Of a stretch of 64,000 nt of DNA, positions 51,190 to 62,800 are shown piece by piece. The DNA comes from Nocardia sp. NBC_00565 (lineage in GTDB: Bacteria; Actinomycetota; Actinomycetes; Mycobacteriales; Mycobacteriaceae), in NCBI RefSeq assembly GCF_036345915.1, contig NZ_CP107785.1, positions 7,440,001 to 7,504,000 of the forward strand, given 5' to 3'. Positions within the stretch are counted from its first letter, which is position 1, and the number at the start of each line of letters is the position of its first letter. The position numbers and the translations under genes are program-made. The notes under the pieces were generated by a model. The model saw nothing but the letters and a program-made list of their open reading frames with translations, was not told where the DNA came from and did no database searches.

Positions 51190-51190
51190 C
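51085..51190 (-). repeat. Triple hairpin repeat array, right flank of mycolyltransferase block
   Basis: Three units of 35 nt (cores at 51093-51118, 51128-51153, 51163-51188), identical in their 25-nt core to each other apart from single changes. They match the array at 43611-43717 in opposite orientation. The arms AGCGAC/GTCGCT form a stem. The last unit abuts the aftB stop codon. Confidence 0.88.
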
Positions 51191-53187
51191 TAGCGTTGCG
51201 GCTGCGGATACGGATCCACGAGCCCGCACCGCTCGATCTCGTACCGCGGCACCCGATCGATCCGGTACTTCGCGAACCGCAGCGCATTGCGCAGGTTGTG
51301 TTCGAAGCGGTCCCAGGTTAGCGGGTCCCGGTAGGAGATCATCAGTGCCTCGGTATCCGGGCATTTCGTGGCGGCGCGGGCCTGGGTTACCCACTTCTCG
51401 TCCATGTACCAGGGCATCCACGGATGCTGGTCGACCATGCCGGTATCCACCACGACCCAGTCCGGATACAGGCTCTTGTCGTGCCCGATCCGGCCGTCGG
51501 TGAGCCGGTCGGTGTGCGCGGCCAGCGGATAGGCCAGGCCCATCTGGTCGATGACGCGCACGTCCAGCGGAACGTTCATGCTGGTCATGCCGAGGTTCAG
51601 GAAGTAGACGGTATGTCCGGCGCCACCGTCGGGAATCGGCTGCGGCGGGGGCGCGATGTACCAGAACATGAACGACGGCGCGTTCAGCAGCAGCCCGCCA
51701 TTGGGGGTCTCGGCGATGTTGTTCACCATGGCCCGGATGCGCGGGTAGTCCAGGTAGTCCTCGGCCAGGATCGGGTGGTCGTGGCCGGTGTTGAGGACGT
51801 AGTAGACGCGCTCGTCGACGATGCCGGACGAGCTGATCTTGGTGCCGGTCTTGATGGCCGTCGTATTGGCGGCGAACAGCGCCCAGCCCGCGGTGCCGAC
51901 CAATGCGAGCAGGAGTACCGCGAAGGACCAATCCCGCGCCGTCACCGCGCGCAGGCCGCCTTGGCGGTTGACAGCGGCAAGCGGCAGCCGGATCGGCACC
52001 ACGGCGACCGGCAGCAGCAGGCAGAACAGCTGCGGCAGCAGCATCCGGCCGTGCATGAAGTCGCCGCCGACGCGCAGCGCATAGACCGTGAGGACGACTC
52101 CGCTGCCGAGCATGAGCGCGACCACCGCACTCGGCGAACGCAGCCATTCGCGCCCCCGGCGCACCGTCCAGCGCGACTGTCCGTCGGTGGCGGTGTGCGC
52201 ACCGGCGGTGGCCTTCGCGGCCCGCGACGAGCGAGCCGCGATGACACCGGCGACCAGCAGCACCAGCAGCGGCACCCAGAGGTAGTACGGACCGACCAGG
52301 TCCCAGAGGTATTTGAAGCCCTGCCCCCACTTGGCCCCGCCCGCGTCCTTGGCGACCGCGGTATTCGGGTAGGGCAGGCCGTAGTAGCCCATCCGCCAGA
52401 CCTGGTAGCACATCGGCACCAGCCCGGCGACGGCAACGATCAAGCCGCGCAACACGATCGGGCGCAGCCGGGACTCCGGCAGCGGAGCCAGGAAGATCAT
52501 CATCAGCGCCAGCGCGCCGACCAGGGTCATCTCCGGGCGGATCAGCGGTGCGAGGCCGGCGAGGAATACCAGACCGAACAGCGCGGGCAGCTTCACCCGC
52601 TCGGCCTGACTCCAGCGGATCAGCTGCCACCACAGCAGGCCGAGCCAGCAGATGACCAGACCGCTCTCCAGACCGGAGGTGGCGTAGTCGCGGGCGGGCG
52701 GCAGCGCGATGTAGACGAACACACCCGCGGGCAGCAGCAGCGATGACCTGGTCCCGCCCCACAGGCGCGCCGTGCCGATCATGGCGAAGACGATCGCCAG
52801 CATCGAGACGGTCAGCGCGACACCGAGTACGACGTACTCGAGCCGGGCCTGGGTGAGCCAGCTGAAGAACCACACCAGGTAGGTCCAGGCCGTACTGGTG
52901 TTGGTCTCGACGCGCTCACCCTCGTTGAAGACCGGCCCGTTGCCCGCCAGCAGGTTCCGCACCGTGCGCAGCACGATGAGGCCGTCGTCGGCGATCCAGC
53001 GTCGCTGCCAGGCGCCGACCGTGAAGAGCACCACCGTGAGCGCGATCCCACCGACGAAGGTGGCTCGGGATAGCCTCGCGAACCGCGAGAGCGAGCCGGC
53101 CCGCGCATCGGCGGGCCGCTCGTTCTCGTCTTCTGTTCGCTCCAATCCCGCTACCAACATCTCGTCAGGTGAGATAGACAGCGACAC
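51190..53187 (-). CDS. aftB: Terminal beta-1,2-arabinofuranosyltransferase AftB
   Basis: 665 residues from GTG 53187 (GGAGCGGTAG before it); ATG 53160 is an alternative that avoids the 23-nt overlap with ubiA. GT-C protein: after the first helix comes RRWIADDGLIVLRTVRNLLAG, with the catalytic Asp67-Asp68, then NTSTAWTYL, about nine helices and a C-terminal periplasmic domain. It adds the terminal beta-1,2-arabinose to which mycolates are attached, so its position beside the mycolyltransferase block is logical. Last gene of the coupled operon. Confidence 0.93.
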   Translation of the reverse strand: MSLSISPDEMLVAGLERTEDENERPADARAGSLSRFARLSRATFVGGIALTVVLFTVGAWQRRWIADDGLIVLRTVRNLLAGNGPVFNEGERVETNTSTAWTYLVWFFSWLTQARLEYVVLGVALTVSMLAIVFAMIGTARLWGGTRSSLLLPAGVFVYIALPPARDYATSGLESGLVICWLGLLWWQLIRWSQAERVKLPALFGLVFLAGLAPLIRPEMTLVGALALMMIFLAPLPESRLRPIVLRGLIVAVAGLVPMCYQVWRMGYYGLPYPNTAVAKDAGGAKWGQGFKYLWDLVGPYYLWVPLLVLLVAGVIAARSSRAAKATAGAHTATDGQSRWTVRRGREWLRSPSAVVALMLGSGVVLTVYALRVGGDFMHGRMLLPQLFCLLLPVAVVPIRLPLAAVNRQGGLRAVTARDWSFAVLLLALVGTAGWALFAANTTAIKTGTKISSSGIVDERVYYVLNTGHDHPILAEDYLDYPRIRAMVNNIAETPNGGLLLNAPSFMFWYIAPPPQPIPDGGAGHTVYFLNLGMTSMNVPLDVRVIDQMGLAYPLAAHTDRLTDGRIGHDKSLYPDWVVVDTGMVDQHPWMPWYMDEKWVTQARAATKCPDTEALMISYRDPLTWDRFEHNLRNALRFAKYRIDRVPRYEIERCGLVDPYPQPQR

Positions 53188-54097
53188 CTACCGCTCCGAT
53201 CCAGGCGATTGCGAGGAACTGGAGGATGCGATCCCCCAGCGCGATCTCTTCGGGTTCACCGGCCTCGCCGCCATCGACGTCGACCGCGTAACGCAGGATT
53301 GCGATGGTAAACGGAATCATCGAGATTGCGAACCAATTGGTGTGCTTCAAGTTGTCCTGCTGGAACGCCCACAGGCCGTAGAAGACCACCACCGCCGTCG
53401 CGGCGAGGGTCCAGATGAAGCGCAGATAGGTCGGCGTGTAGTACTCGAGCGACTTGCGGATCTTGGCGCCGGTGCTCAACGCGATCTGCAGTTCCGCGTA
53501 CCGCTTGCCCGCGGCCATGAACAGCGAGCCGAACGCCATGATCAGCAGGAACCATTGCGACAGTTCGATATTCGCGGCGGCGCCACCGGCAACGGCGCGC
53601 AGCAGGAAGCCCGAGGACACGATGCAGATGTCCAGCACCGCCTGGTGCTTGAGGCCGAAGCAGTAGGCCAGCTGGATGCCGATGTAGACCGCCATCACCA
53701 CGGCCAGATGCCACGAGGCGAGGAACGATCCGGCGATCGATCCGACCAGCAGCACCACCGAGAGCAGGTAGGCCAGATTCACCGGGACGATGCCCGCAGC
53801 GATCGGGCGGAACCGCTTGGTCGGGTGCGCCCGGTCGGCCTCCACATCGAGCGCGTCGTTGACCAGGTAGATGCCCGAGGCCGCCATGCAGAAGACCACG
53901 AACGCGAGACCGACATGACCGAGCACGGTCAGATCGGTGGCCGTATCCGGACCCGCCGCCAAGGGCGCGGCGAGCACCAGCACGTTCTTGACCCACTGGC
54001 GCGGCCGGACCGCCTTGAACAGTCCACCGGCCAACGTCTTGGGTGGACCCTTGACGACTGCTTCGGCTAGGTCGGTGCTGGTCGGCTCTTCACTCAT
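53165..54097 (-). CDS. ubiA: Decaprenyl-phosphate phosphoribosyltransferase
   Basis: 310 residues from ATG 54097; the frame runs on to 54157. UbiA-fold membrane enzyme: RPRQWVKNVLVLAAP, first Asp-rich motif NDALDVEADRAHPTKRFRP, GLKHQAVLDIC, KWxL-like QWFLLIMAFGSLFMAAGKRYAE and second motif region YAVDVDGGEAGEPEE. It joins phosphoribosyl pyrophosphate to decaprenyl phosphate, the first step toward decaprenyl-phosphoryl-arabinose. Starts 1 nt after the PAP2 gene's stop. Homologous to Rv3806c. Confidence 0.96.
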   Translation of the reverse strand: MSEEPTSTDLAEAVVKGPPKTLAGGLFKAVRPRQWVKNVLVLAAPLAAGPDTATDLTVLGHVGLAFVVFCMAASGIYLVNDALDVEADRAHPTKRFRPIAAGIVPVNLAYLLSVVLLVGSIAGSFLASWHLAVVMAVYIGIQLAYCFGLKHQAVLDICIVSSGFLLRAVAGGAAANIELSQWFLLIMAFGSLFMAAGKRYAELQIALSTGAKIRKSLEYYTPTYLRFIWTLAATAVVVFYGLWAFQQDNLKHTNWFAISMIPFTIAILRYAVDVDGGEAGEPEEIALGDRILQFLAIAWIGAVGVAVYLT

Positions 54098-54098
54098 G

Positions 54099-54721
54099 TC
54101 AACCAAGGTCTTTTCTTCTGCGGTCACTATCGAGTCTCTTTTCGGCGGCAAGCACAACAGCGGCGGACGCGGCGCCGAGCGCGGATCCGGCGAGCACGTC
54201 GGAGGGATAGTGCACCCCGAGAACCACTCGGGAGAGCAACATCGGTGGGACGAGCACCGCAGGCAAGGGTAGCCCGGTCAATCTGCCGAGCAACACGGCC
54301 GCCGCCGTGGTGGAGGTGGCGTGTGAGGACGGGAAGCTCAGCTTGCTCGGCGTCGAGACGTTGACCTGCACCGATGGATCGTTCGGGCGAGGTCGCCGGA
54401 CGATGCGCTTGATGACGATCGATGCCGCGTGCGCGCCGACCGCGCCGACCGCGACACCGGCCCACTGTCTGCGCCGCGGTTTGTCGACCAGCCAGCCCGC
54501 CGCGGCGATGCCGATCCAGCCGAGCGCATGCTCACCGAAGTGCGACATGCCGCGCGCCGCCTTGATCACCTCCGGCTTGGCGCCGATGCTCGCCTGGACG
54601 GCGTTGATGATCTTGACCTCGGGCGGCTGCGACGCCGATGGCACCGCGGACACCGGGCCACCGTGGCCGTTCGCACTCGGTGCGTGCACCGCGGTGTTGT
54701 CGTCCGCGGGGGCTTCCAGAC

Positions 54722-54725
<4 letters not shown>
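54099..54725 (-). CDS. PAP2-family phosphatase (Rv3807c homologue)
   Basis: 208 residues from GTG 54725, overlapping the glfT2 stop (GTGA). The three PAP2 motifs are visible: KRIVRRPRP, PSSHA and SRVVLGVHYPSD, with transmembrane segments around them. It is proposed to remove the 5-phosphate from decaprenyl-phosphoryl-5-phosphoribose made by UbiA. Its place directly before ubiA in a coupled operon supports that. Confidence 0.93.
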
Positions 54726-58233
<3,508 letters not shown>

Positions 58234-58956
58234 TCATTCGGGGAAACCGACATCCGACTCGACGGTGTCGCGGGCCGTATACATGCGCCAATAGTGGTCG
58301 CCCAGTTCGCCATTGGTCATGCGGGCGATCTCCAGGCCGGCCGGGATGAGTTCGGGGTGCTCGTCGACGATGCGCTCGGCCTGGCTATTGCCGATCAGGA
58401 CGCCGATGTTGAGCAGGCCCACATAGACGCCGGTGCCCTGGAGTTCGATGGCGAGTTGGCGGACGTAGTTGCGTTGGGCGCCGAGGGCGACACCGACGTT
58501 GGCAAGGTACGGCAGCGGGTTCTTGTCGGAGACCCCCGAGGAGAACAGCAGCGCTCCTTCGCCACGCTCGACCATTGCGGGCGCGAGGGCGCGGGTCATC
58601 GAGATCGGTGAGTAGACCTTCACCTCCAGCGGCTTTCGGAGTGTGTCGATATCGACGTCGAGAGTCGACGGGATCCGATCGGTCATATCCATGGCCGCGC
58701 CGTGCATGGCGACGTCGATGTGGCCGAACTTGTTCGTGATGTCCTCGACCGCACTGCGCAGCTGTTTCTCGTCGGTGAGATCCGCCGGGAAGGCGGCGGC
58801 CTCGATGCCTTCGGCGGCCAGGTCATCGACATGCTGACGCGCCTTATCCGGATTCCGGCCGATGACCGCCACCCGGAACCCTTCTCGCCCGAACCGCCGC
58901 CCGGTCCCCATGCCGAGCCCCGGCCCGAATCCGAATATCGCGATCGTCTTGGTCAT
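58234..58956 (-). CDS. Short-chain dehydrogenase/reductase
   Basis: 240 residues from ATG 58956 (GGGGCGGGC before it); ATG 58980 is possible. The cofactor motif is atypical: FGFGPGLGMGTGRRFG instead of TGXXXGIG. The expected catalytic Tyr-XXX-Lys is not seen: after the serine (LFSSGVSDKNP) the region reads ANVGVALGAQRNYVRQL, with no tyrosine four before a lysine. It may therefore be a non-classical or inactive SDR. It is divergent from a TetR gene and shares two operator-like repeats with it, so it is probably its regulatory target. Confidence 0.82.
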   Translation of the reverse strand: MTKTIAIFGFGPGLGMGTGRRFGREGFRVAVIGRNPDKARQHVDDLAAEGIEAAAFPADLTDEKQLRSAVEDITNKFGHIDVAMHGAAMDMTDRIPSTLDVDIDTLRKPLEVKVYSPISMTRALAPAMVERGEGALLFSSGVSDKNPLPYLANVGVALGAQRNYVRQLAIELQGTGVYVGLLNIGVLIGNSQAERIVDEHPELIPAGLEIARMTNGELGDHYWRMYTARDTVESDVGFPE

Positions 58957-58971
58957 GCCCGCCCCACTAAG

Positions 58972-58987
58972 TTGAGCCATAGTTCAA
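58972..58987. promoter_or_regulatory. TetR operator candidate 1
   Basis: TTGAGCCATAGTTCAA, an imperfect palindrome just upstream of the SDR start. It is nearly the reverse complement of the site at 59012-59027. Confidence 0.6.
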
Positions 58988-59011
58988 GTTAGCTCCGACA
59001 GTAGCATTAAG

Positions 59012-59027
59012 TTGAACCTATGCTCAA
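59012..59027. promoter_or_regulatory. TetR operator candidate 2
   Basis: TTGAACCTATGCTCAA, 40 bp (about four helical turns) from the first copy and 35 bp before the tetR start. Confidence 0.6.
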
Positions 59028-59061
59028 GATAAATTCACCCCCGAATTTGTAGGATCGGCGA

Positions 59062-59688
59062 ATGCCCGTGGACAAGCCGCTACGCAGCGACGCCCAACGC
59101 AACCGGGACGCGCTCGTATCCGCCGCCCGCGAGGTCTTCGAGGAACGCGGACTCGACGCGCCCCTCAAGGAGATCGCCGCCCGCGCGGGCGTCGCCATCG
59201 GCACCCTCTACAACCGCTTCCCCACCCGCGACGACCTCATCGCCGCCGCCGTAGAGGACCGCATCGAAAACGGCGCCCGCATCGCGCAGGAAGCGCTCGA
59301 CATCGCAGACCCCTGGGACGCTTTCGTCTACCTGGTCGAAAAGGTCTGCGAACTCCAGGCCGCCGACCGCCTACTCAGCGACCTCGCACTGCGCGGCGCC
59401 CCCAGCCCCGCGATCGCCCGCGCCCAGGAATACGGCCACGGCCTCATGCGCCGAATCACCACCCGCGCCCAAGAATCCGGCGCGCTGCGCCCCGACTGGG
59501 TCCTCGAAGACATCGCCTTCATCACCTGGTCACACACCCGCATCATCGAAGCCACCGCCAAGATCGCCCCCGACGCCTGGCGCCGCCACCTGGCCCTCGT
59601 CCTCGACGGCCTCCGAGCCACCGCCGCCCACCCCCTACCAGTCCCCCCGATCACCGAAGACCAACTGATGCAAGCACTTCGAGGCTGA
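59062..59688 (+). CDS. TetR-family transcriptional regulator
   Basis: 208 residues. N-terminal helix-turn-helix: ALVSAAREVFEERGLDAPLKEIAARAGVAIGTLYNRFPTRDDLI-type sequence at about residues 16-60, very typical of the SbtR-like branch. The rest is the all-helical ligand domain. It likely represses itself and the divergent SDR gene through the two 16-bp sites between them. Confidence 0.93.
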   Translation: MPVDKPLRSDAQRNRDALVSAAREVFEERGLDAPLKEIAARAGVAIGTLYNRFPTRDDLIAAAVEDRIENGARIAQEALDIADPWDAFVYLVEKVCELQAADRLLSDLALRGAPSPAIARAQEYGHGLMRRITTRAQESGALRPDWVLEDIAFITWSHTRIIEATAKIAPDAWRRHLALVLDGLRATAAHPLPVPPITEDQLMQALRG

Positions 59689-59837
59689 TCACACCCGGCA
59701 TGCGATAAGCCCGCCAACAGCTGCAGCCCTCGCCAACAGCTGCAGCCCGTATACGGCGTGCAGCCTTCGACAAGGCGCGCAACTAGCTTCAGCCGCGATT
59801 GCCGCCTAGCGAGGCTGAGACGAGCTGTGGACCAAGG

Positions 59838-60566
59838 TCACTGGTACGGATAGGTCGGTTGACCGGTAGGAGGCTGCTGCGGGTACGGGTACTGCCCGGC
59901 CTGAAAGGTGGGCTGCTGGTAGGGATCCGGCGGCTGCTGGCCGTAAGGTGCAGCGGACGGTTGACCGTAGGGCGCGGATTGCGCATACGGCGCGGCGAAT
60001 GGCTGCGCCGACTGCCCGTACGGCGCAGGTTGGGTGGGCTGCCCGTAGGGCAACGGTGCAGGCGAACCATATGGCGGCGGGGCAGGCTGACCATACGGCG
60101 ACAAGGATTGGGACGCAGATCGGCGAGCGGCGATCCAGCGACCGGTCGGGCCGACCGCAGCAAGCGACATCGTGGCGATCATAAGGACGATACCCACTGC
60201 TGACGTCGGGCTGAACACCCCGAACAGCGCCACCCCGATCACCATGTTGACCAGCGCCAGACTGCAGCCGAGGATCACCATGACCCGCCCTGCGGTCAAT
60301 CGGCACAGCAGCAGAACACCGCCCAGAATCAGCAGGAAAGCAATGAATCCGGCTGCGATCGCAGCGAATTGCACCTTGCCGGGGGTAACGTCGAGAACCT
60401 TCGCATCGACCGCGGCGACCGCCGCTGCCCCGAGCACGTTCAAACCCCCGATCACTAAGGCGAGTATCCCCGCGGTAATCGCGGTCCCGCCCCCGGCAGG
60501 CGGCTGGTAACCAAGCGGCGGCTGGCCGTTACTCGGATATCCCGGTTGACCGTACGGGTACCCCAT
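59838..60566 (-). CDS. Membrane protein with Pro/Tyr/Gln-rich tail
   Basis: 242 residues from ATG 60566 (GGGAGGGAG before it). A short Gly/Pro/Tyr-rich N-terminus (GYPYGQPGYP) is followed by four hydrophobic helices (about residues 28-140), the marker TGRWIAARRS, then a tail of about 90 residues built from PYGQ-type repeats. Such tails are common in actinobacterial membrane proteins of unknown role and may be disordered. A decayed paralogue lies at 61236-61411. Confidence 0.75.
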   Translation of the reverse strand: MGYPYGQPGYPSNGQPPLGYQPPAGGGTAITAGILALVIGGLNVLGAAAVAAVDAKVLDVTPGKVQFAAIAAGFIAFLLILGGVLLLCRLTAGRVMVILGCSLALVNMVIGVALFGVFSPTSAVGIVLMIATMSLAAVGPTGRWIAARRSASQSLSPYGQPAPPPYGSPAPLPYGQPTQPAPYGQSAQPFAAPYAQSAPYGQPSAAPYGQQPPDPYQQPTFQAGQYPYPQQPPTGQPTYPYQ

Positions 60567-60635
60567 CAAGATCTCCCTCCCACTTCGATCGCGAAACTGT
60601 ACCGCGCCGTGGGTGTTTCGCTCGACCGGTGGCGA

Positions 60636-61175
60636 TCAGTGGGTGAGGGCTCGGTGGGTCGGGCGGGCGGCGGTCCAGTGGGCGGCGTATTTGGTGGCGG
60701 CCAAGGCGAAGGTGGTGAGGGGGAGGGCAAGGTCTAGTGCGGTGCGGAGCAGGTTTTCCTGGATGAGGGCGGTCAGTTGGCCGACGAAGCCGAAGAGCGG
60801 GGAGGTCCAGAGGGGGTGGGCGGTGGTGGACCACCAGAAGATGCCGAGACCGAATTCGTAGTCGGTGAGCGAACAGGCCAGGCCGACAAGGCCGGTCACG
60901 ATCGAGACGCCTGTCGCGACGAGCAGCATGTATCGACCGGTCTCGTCCCGACGCCAGAGTTGAATACCGCCGAAGATCAGCGCGCAGGCCATCAGGGCCG
61001 CACCGAGAGTGGTGAAGATGACGAGCGAATTGTCGAAGCGGCCGCGGTCGCCGCTGAAATCGATCAGCAGATAGGTGCCGCCGATCAGATCGGTCAGCCC
61101 GCCGAGTACCGCCAGCACCGCGGCGGTCTGCGCGACCGCACCGCTCGGTGCCCGATCCCCACTTTTGTACAGCAT
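60636..61175 (-). CDS. Hypothetical four-helix membrane protein
   Basis: 179 residues from ATG 61175 (GGGGAGGAG before it). Four hydrophobic segments with DFSGDRGRFDNSLVIFTTLGAALM and LWRRDETGRYMLLVATGVSIVTG. The ETGRYMLLV segment recalls a weakly similar ETGR-type signature in neighbours. No known domain. It lies between two members of the TGRW family on the same strand, so a loose operon is possible. Confidence 0.7.
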   Translation of the reverse strand: MLYKSGDRAPSGAVAQTAAVLAVLGGLTDLIGGTYLLIDFSGDRGRFDNSLVIFTTLGAALMACALIFGGIQLWRRDETGRYMLLVATGVSIVTGLVGLACSLTDYEFGLGIFWWSTTAHPLWTSPLFGFVGQLTALIQENLLRTALDLALPLTTFALAATKYAAHWTAARPTHRALTH

Positions 61176-61235
61176 CGTCGACGCTCCTCCCCGATGGTTG
61201 CGGACCAGTCCGATCCTACGGCCGCCGGGCTCGGC

Positions 61236-61411
61236 TCAGTAGCGTCGCGGCTTCGCCGCAATCCAACGGCCGGTGGACGGTACGGCGGCGAGAACGAGCG
61301 TGGCCAGTGGCGCAAGCGCGATCATCAGCGCGAACGCCATCAGATCCAATTTATCCCTGACGTGTACGACCTGCGCGATGGCGAAGATCAGACTGAGTGC
61401 GGATAACTCAT
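61236..61411 (-). pseudogene. Remnant of a TGRW/PYGQ-type membrane protein gene
   Basis: The 5' end resembles that of the 59838 gene: GTGGGAGGGGAATCTCG then ATG (61411) reading MSYPHSV before a stop. The 3' end, in another frame, gives a hydrophobic helix and STGRWIAAKPRRY, close to TGRWIAARRS of that gene. A start with its ribosome site and the gene's end thus survive with the middle deleted. An 82-codon open frame from 61484 spans the join but begins before this site and is probably not the native product. Confidence 0.5.
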
Positions 61412-61542
61412 CGAGATTCCCCTCCCACATCGCGAACCCTACCGCCCCACAAGCGATTCGGCTGCCCATCGAACGGGACATCACGGTGCGCCCACTCGAC
61501 GTTTACCCCGCTCGCAGGCGTCGGTATGGGGATAGTACGAGT

Positions 61543-61573
61543 AGGGCGTCCGCATGTGATATGCGGACACCCT
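61543..61573 (-). terminator. Hairpin terminator of the MerR gene
   Basis: AGGGCGTCCGCAT (61543-61555) and ATGCGGACACCCT (61561-61573) pair at 12 of 13 positions, 30 nt after the stop at 61603. Confidence 0.7.
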
Positions 61574-61602
61574 GATCCTCCTGTGACACGGGAGCTTTCG
61601 CG

Positions 61603-62364
61603 CTACCGCAGGTTGGCCTCGGCATACGCGTTCATCGCGGCACGCACGAATTCGGTTGTGCCCGCACCGTGCTTGTCGTAGTTGGCCGCGAAACGCGGGT
61701 CCGCGACGTACATCTCGCCGAGTCCGGTGAAGTACTCGAAGGACGGGCGGCGCTGGGAACCAGCACCGACATAGTTGTAGTGTCGCGCGACGATGGCCTG
61801 GACCTCGTCACTGTCGGGGGCGAGCCCGGTCGCGAAGGCCCGGCCGTAGTCGGCGGCGATATCCAGATGGGCCTGGAAGTGCGCCTGCTGCTCGGCCGCA
61901 CTCAGCGAGCGCCACCAGCGGTCGCCGCTTTCGTAGGCGTCCTTGCCCCAGCGTTCGATCACCTCATCCTTGTACCGAGTGTGGTCGAAACCGTCGAAAA
62001 CCTCTGCTGCCATGAGTTGTTCACCTCGTTCCGTCTTGTGCAGCGTGGTGGTCACCGATTCGATCTGGCGCCGGATCCGATCCTGTTCCTGCTGAAGCAG
62101 TTCTAGGTGCGTGCGCAGCGCGGCTGTGGTGTCCTGCTCGCCGGCGAGGACTTCGGCGATGACCGGAAGGCCGAGGCCGAGCTCACGGAGCAGCAGGATG
62201 CGTTGCAGCCGAACCAGGGAGTCCTGGTCGTAGAAGCGGTAGCCGTTGGCGCCGATCCGGCTCGGCGGCAGCAGCCCGAACTGCCCATAGTGGCGCAGGG
62301 TCCGGCTGGTGGTACCGGCCGCCTTGGCCAGATCCTGGATGGACCATTCGGTGCCCGATGTCAT
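61603..62364 (-). CDS. MerR-family regulator with TipAS-type ligand domain
   Basis: 253 residues. MerR DNA-binding domain at residues 6-75 (WSIQDLAKAAGTTSRTLRHYGQFGLLPPSRIGANGYRFYD in pieces), a coiled dimerisation helix (LLQQEQDRIRRQIESVTTTL), then a TipAS-like domain with YKDEVIERWGKDAYESGDRWW and a C-terminal FEYFTGLGEMYVADPRFAANYD. TipAL-type proteins sense hydrophobic antibiotics such as thiopeptides. A spaced palindrome lies 45 bp upstream. Confidence 0.93.
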   Translation of the reverse strand: MTSGTEWSIQDLAKAAGTTSRTLRHYGQFGLLPPSRIGANGYRFYDQDSLVRLQRILLLRELGLGLPVIAEVLAGEQDTTAALRTHLELLQQEQDRIRRQIESVTTTLHKTERGEQLMAAEVFDGFDHTRYKDEVIERWGKDAYESGDRWWRSLSAAEQQAHFQAHLDIAADYGRAFATGLAPDSDEVQAIVARHYNYVGAGSQRRPSFEYFTGLGEMYVADPRFAANYDKHGAGTTEFVRAAMNAYAEANLR

Positions 62365-62408
62365 GACCTGTTCTCCCTTCTTTCTCGTCGGTACAACCAG
62401 CTTGCAAG

Positions 62409-62423
62409 TTGACGCTACGTCAA
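62409..62423. promoter_or_regulatory. MerR-type palindromic operator
   Basis: TTGACG-CTA-CGTCAA, a 6-bp perfect dyad. On the minus strand the region reads TTGACC then the dyad, as in MerR promoters where the regulator sits between the -35 and -10 boxes. 45 bp upstream of the MerR start. Confidence 0.6.
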
Positions 62424-62450
62424 GGTCAACCCCTTTCGACGTGGACTTTT

Positions 62451-62581
62451 CTAGCGTGCCTCAGCAACCACCGGCACCGCTTCCGGCACCACCGCGGCAG
62501 GTGTGACCCGCGGCCGGCCGACCATCTGGCCGAGCAGGGTGCCGCCGAGTGCGATGACGAGTCCGAGCACCTGCAGCAGGC
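62451..62581 (-). pseudogene. C-terminal fragment of a probable MFS transporter
   Basis: The last roughly 43 codons read LLQVLGLVIALGGTLLGQMVGRPRVTP and then a short hydrophilic end before TAG. This is one hydrophobic helix with a cytoplasmic tail, like the end of a drug-efflux transporter. There is no start codon nearby in frame with sensible sequence; upstream of 62581 the frame enters the antisense of the MarR fragment. Confidence 0.55.
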
Positions 62582-62725
62582 CGCACCCTGATCGACGAGC
62601 TGCTGCCGTTGCACATGGCGAACGAGCAGCGCCTGCTCGCCTCGCTGGGTCAGCAGGATCGCGGCGAGCTGGCAGACCTGCTCCGGACCCTGGCCGAGTC
62701 CCTCGGCGATACCGCGTCATCCTGA
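62582..62725 (+). pseudogene. C-terminal fragment of a MarR-family regulator
   Basis: Forty-seven codons to TGA 62723-62725: TLIDELLPLHMANEQRLLASL followed by GELADLLRTLAESLG, the last dimerisation helices of MarR proteins. The DNA-binding domain is missing. It begins exactly where the opposite-strand transporter fragment begins, so a single deletion probably removed the 5' parts of both divergent genes. Confidence 0.65.
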
Positions 62726-62800
62726 TCGACAGGCCCACCGGAGCAGATCCCGGAACCCCGCAGCGGCAGCTGAGTCGGGGGCGACATCAGCGGCCTGCGA

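Noticed and set aside
51085..51190. CRISPR array
   Set aside because: Only three units repeat with a 35-nt period; the whole unit repeats and no variable spacers exist. No cas genes are nearby.
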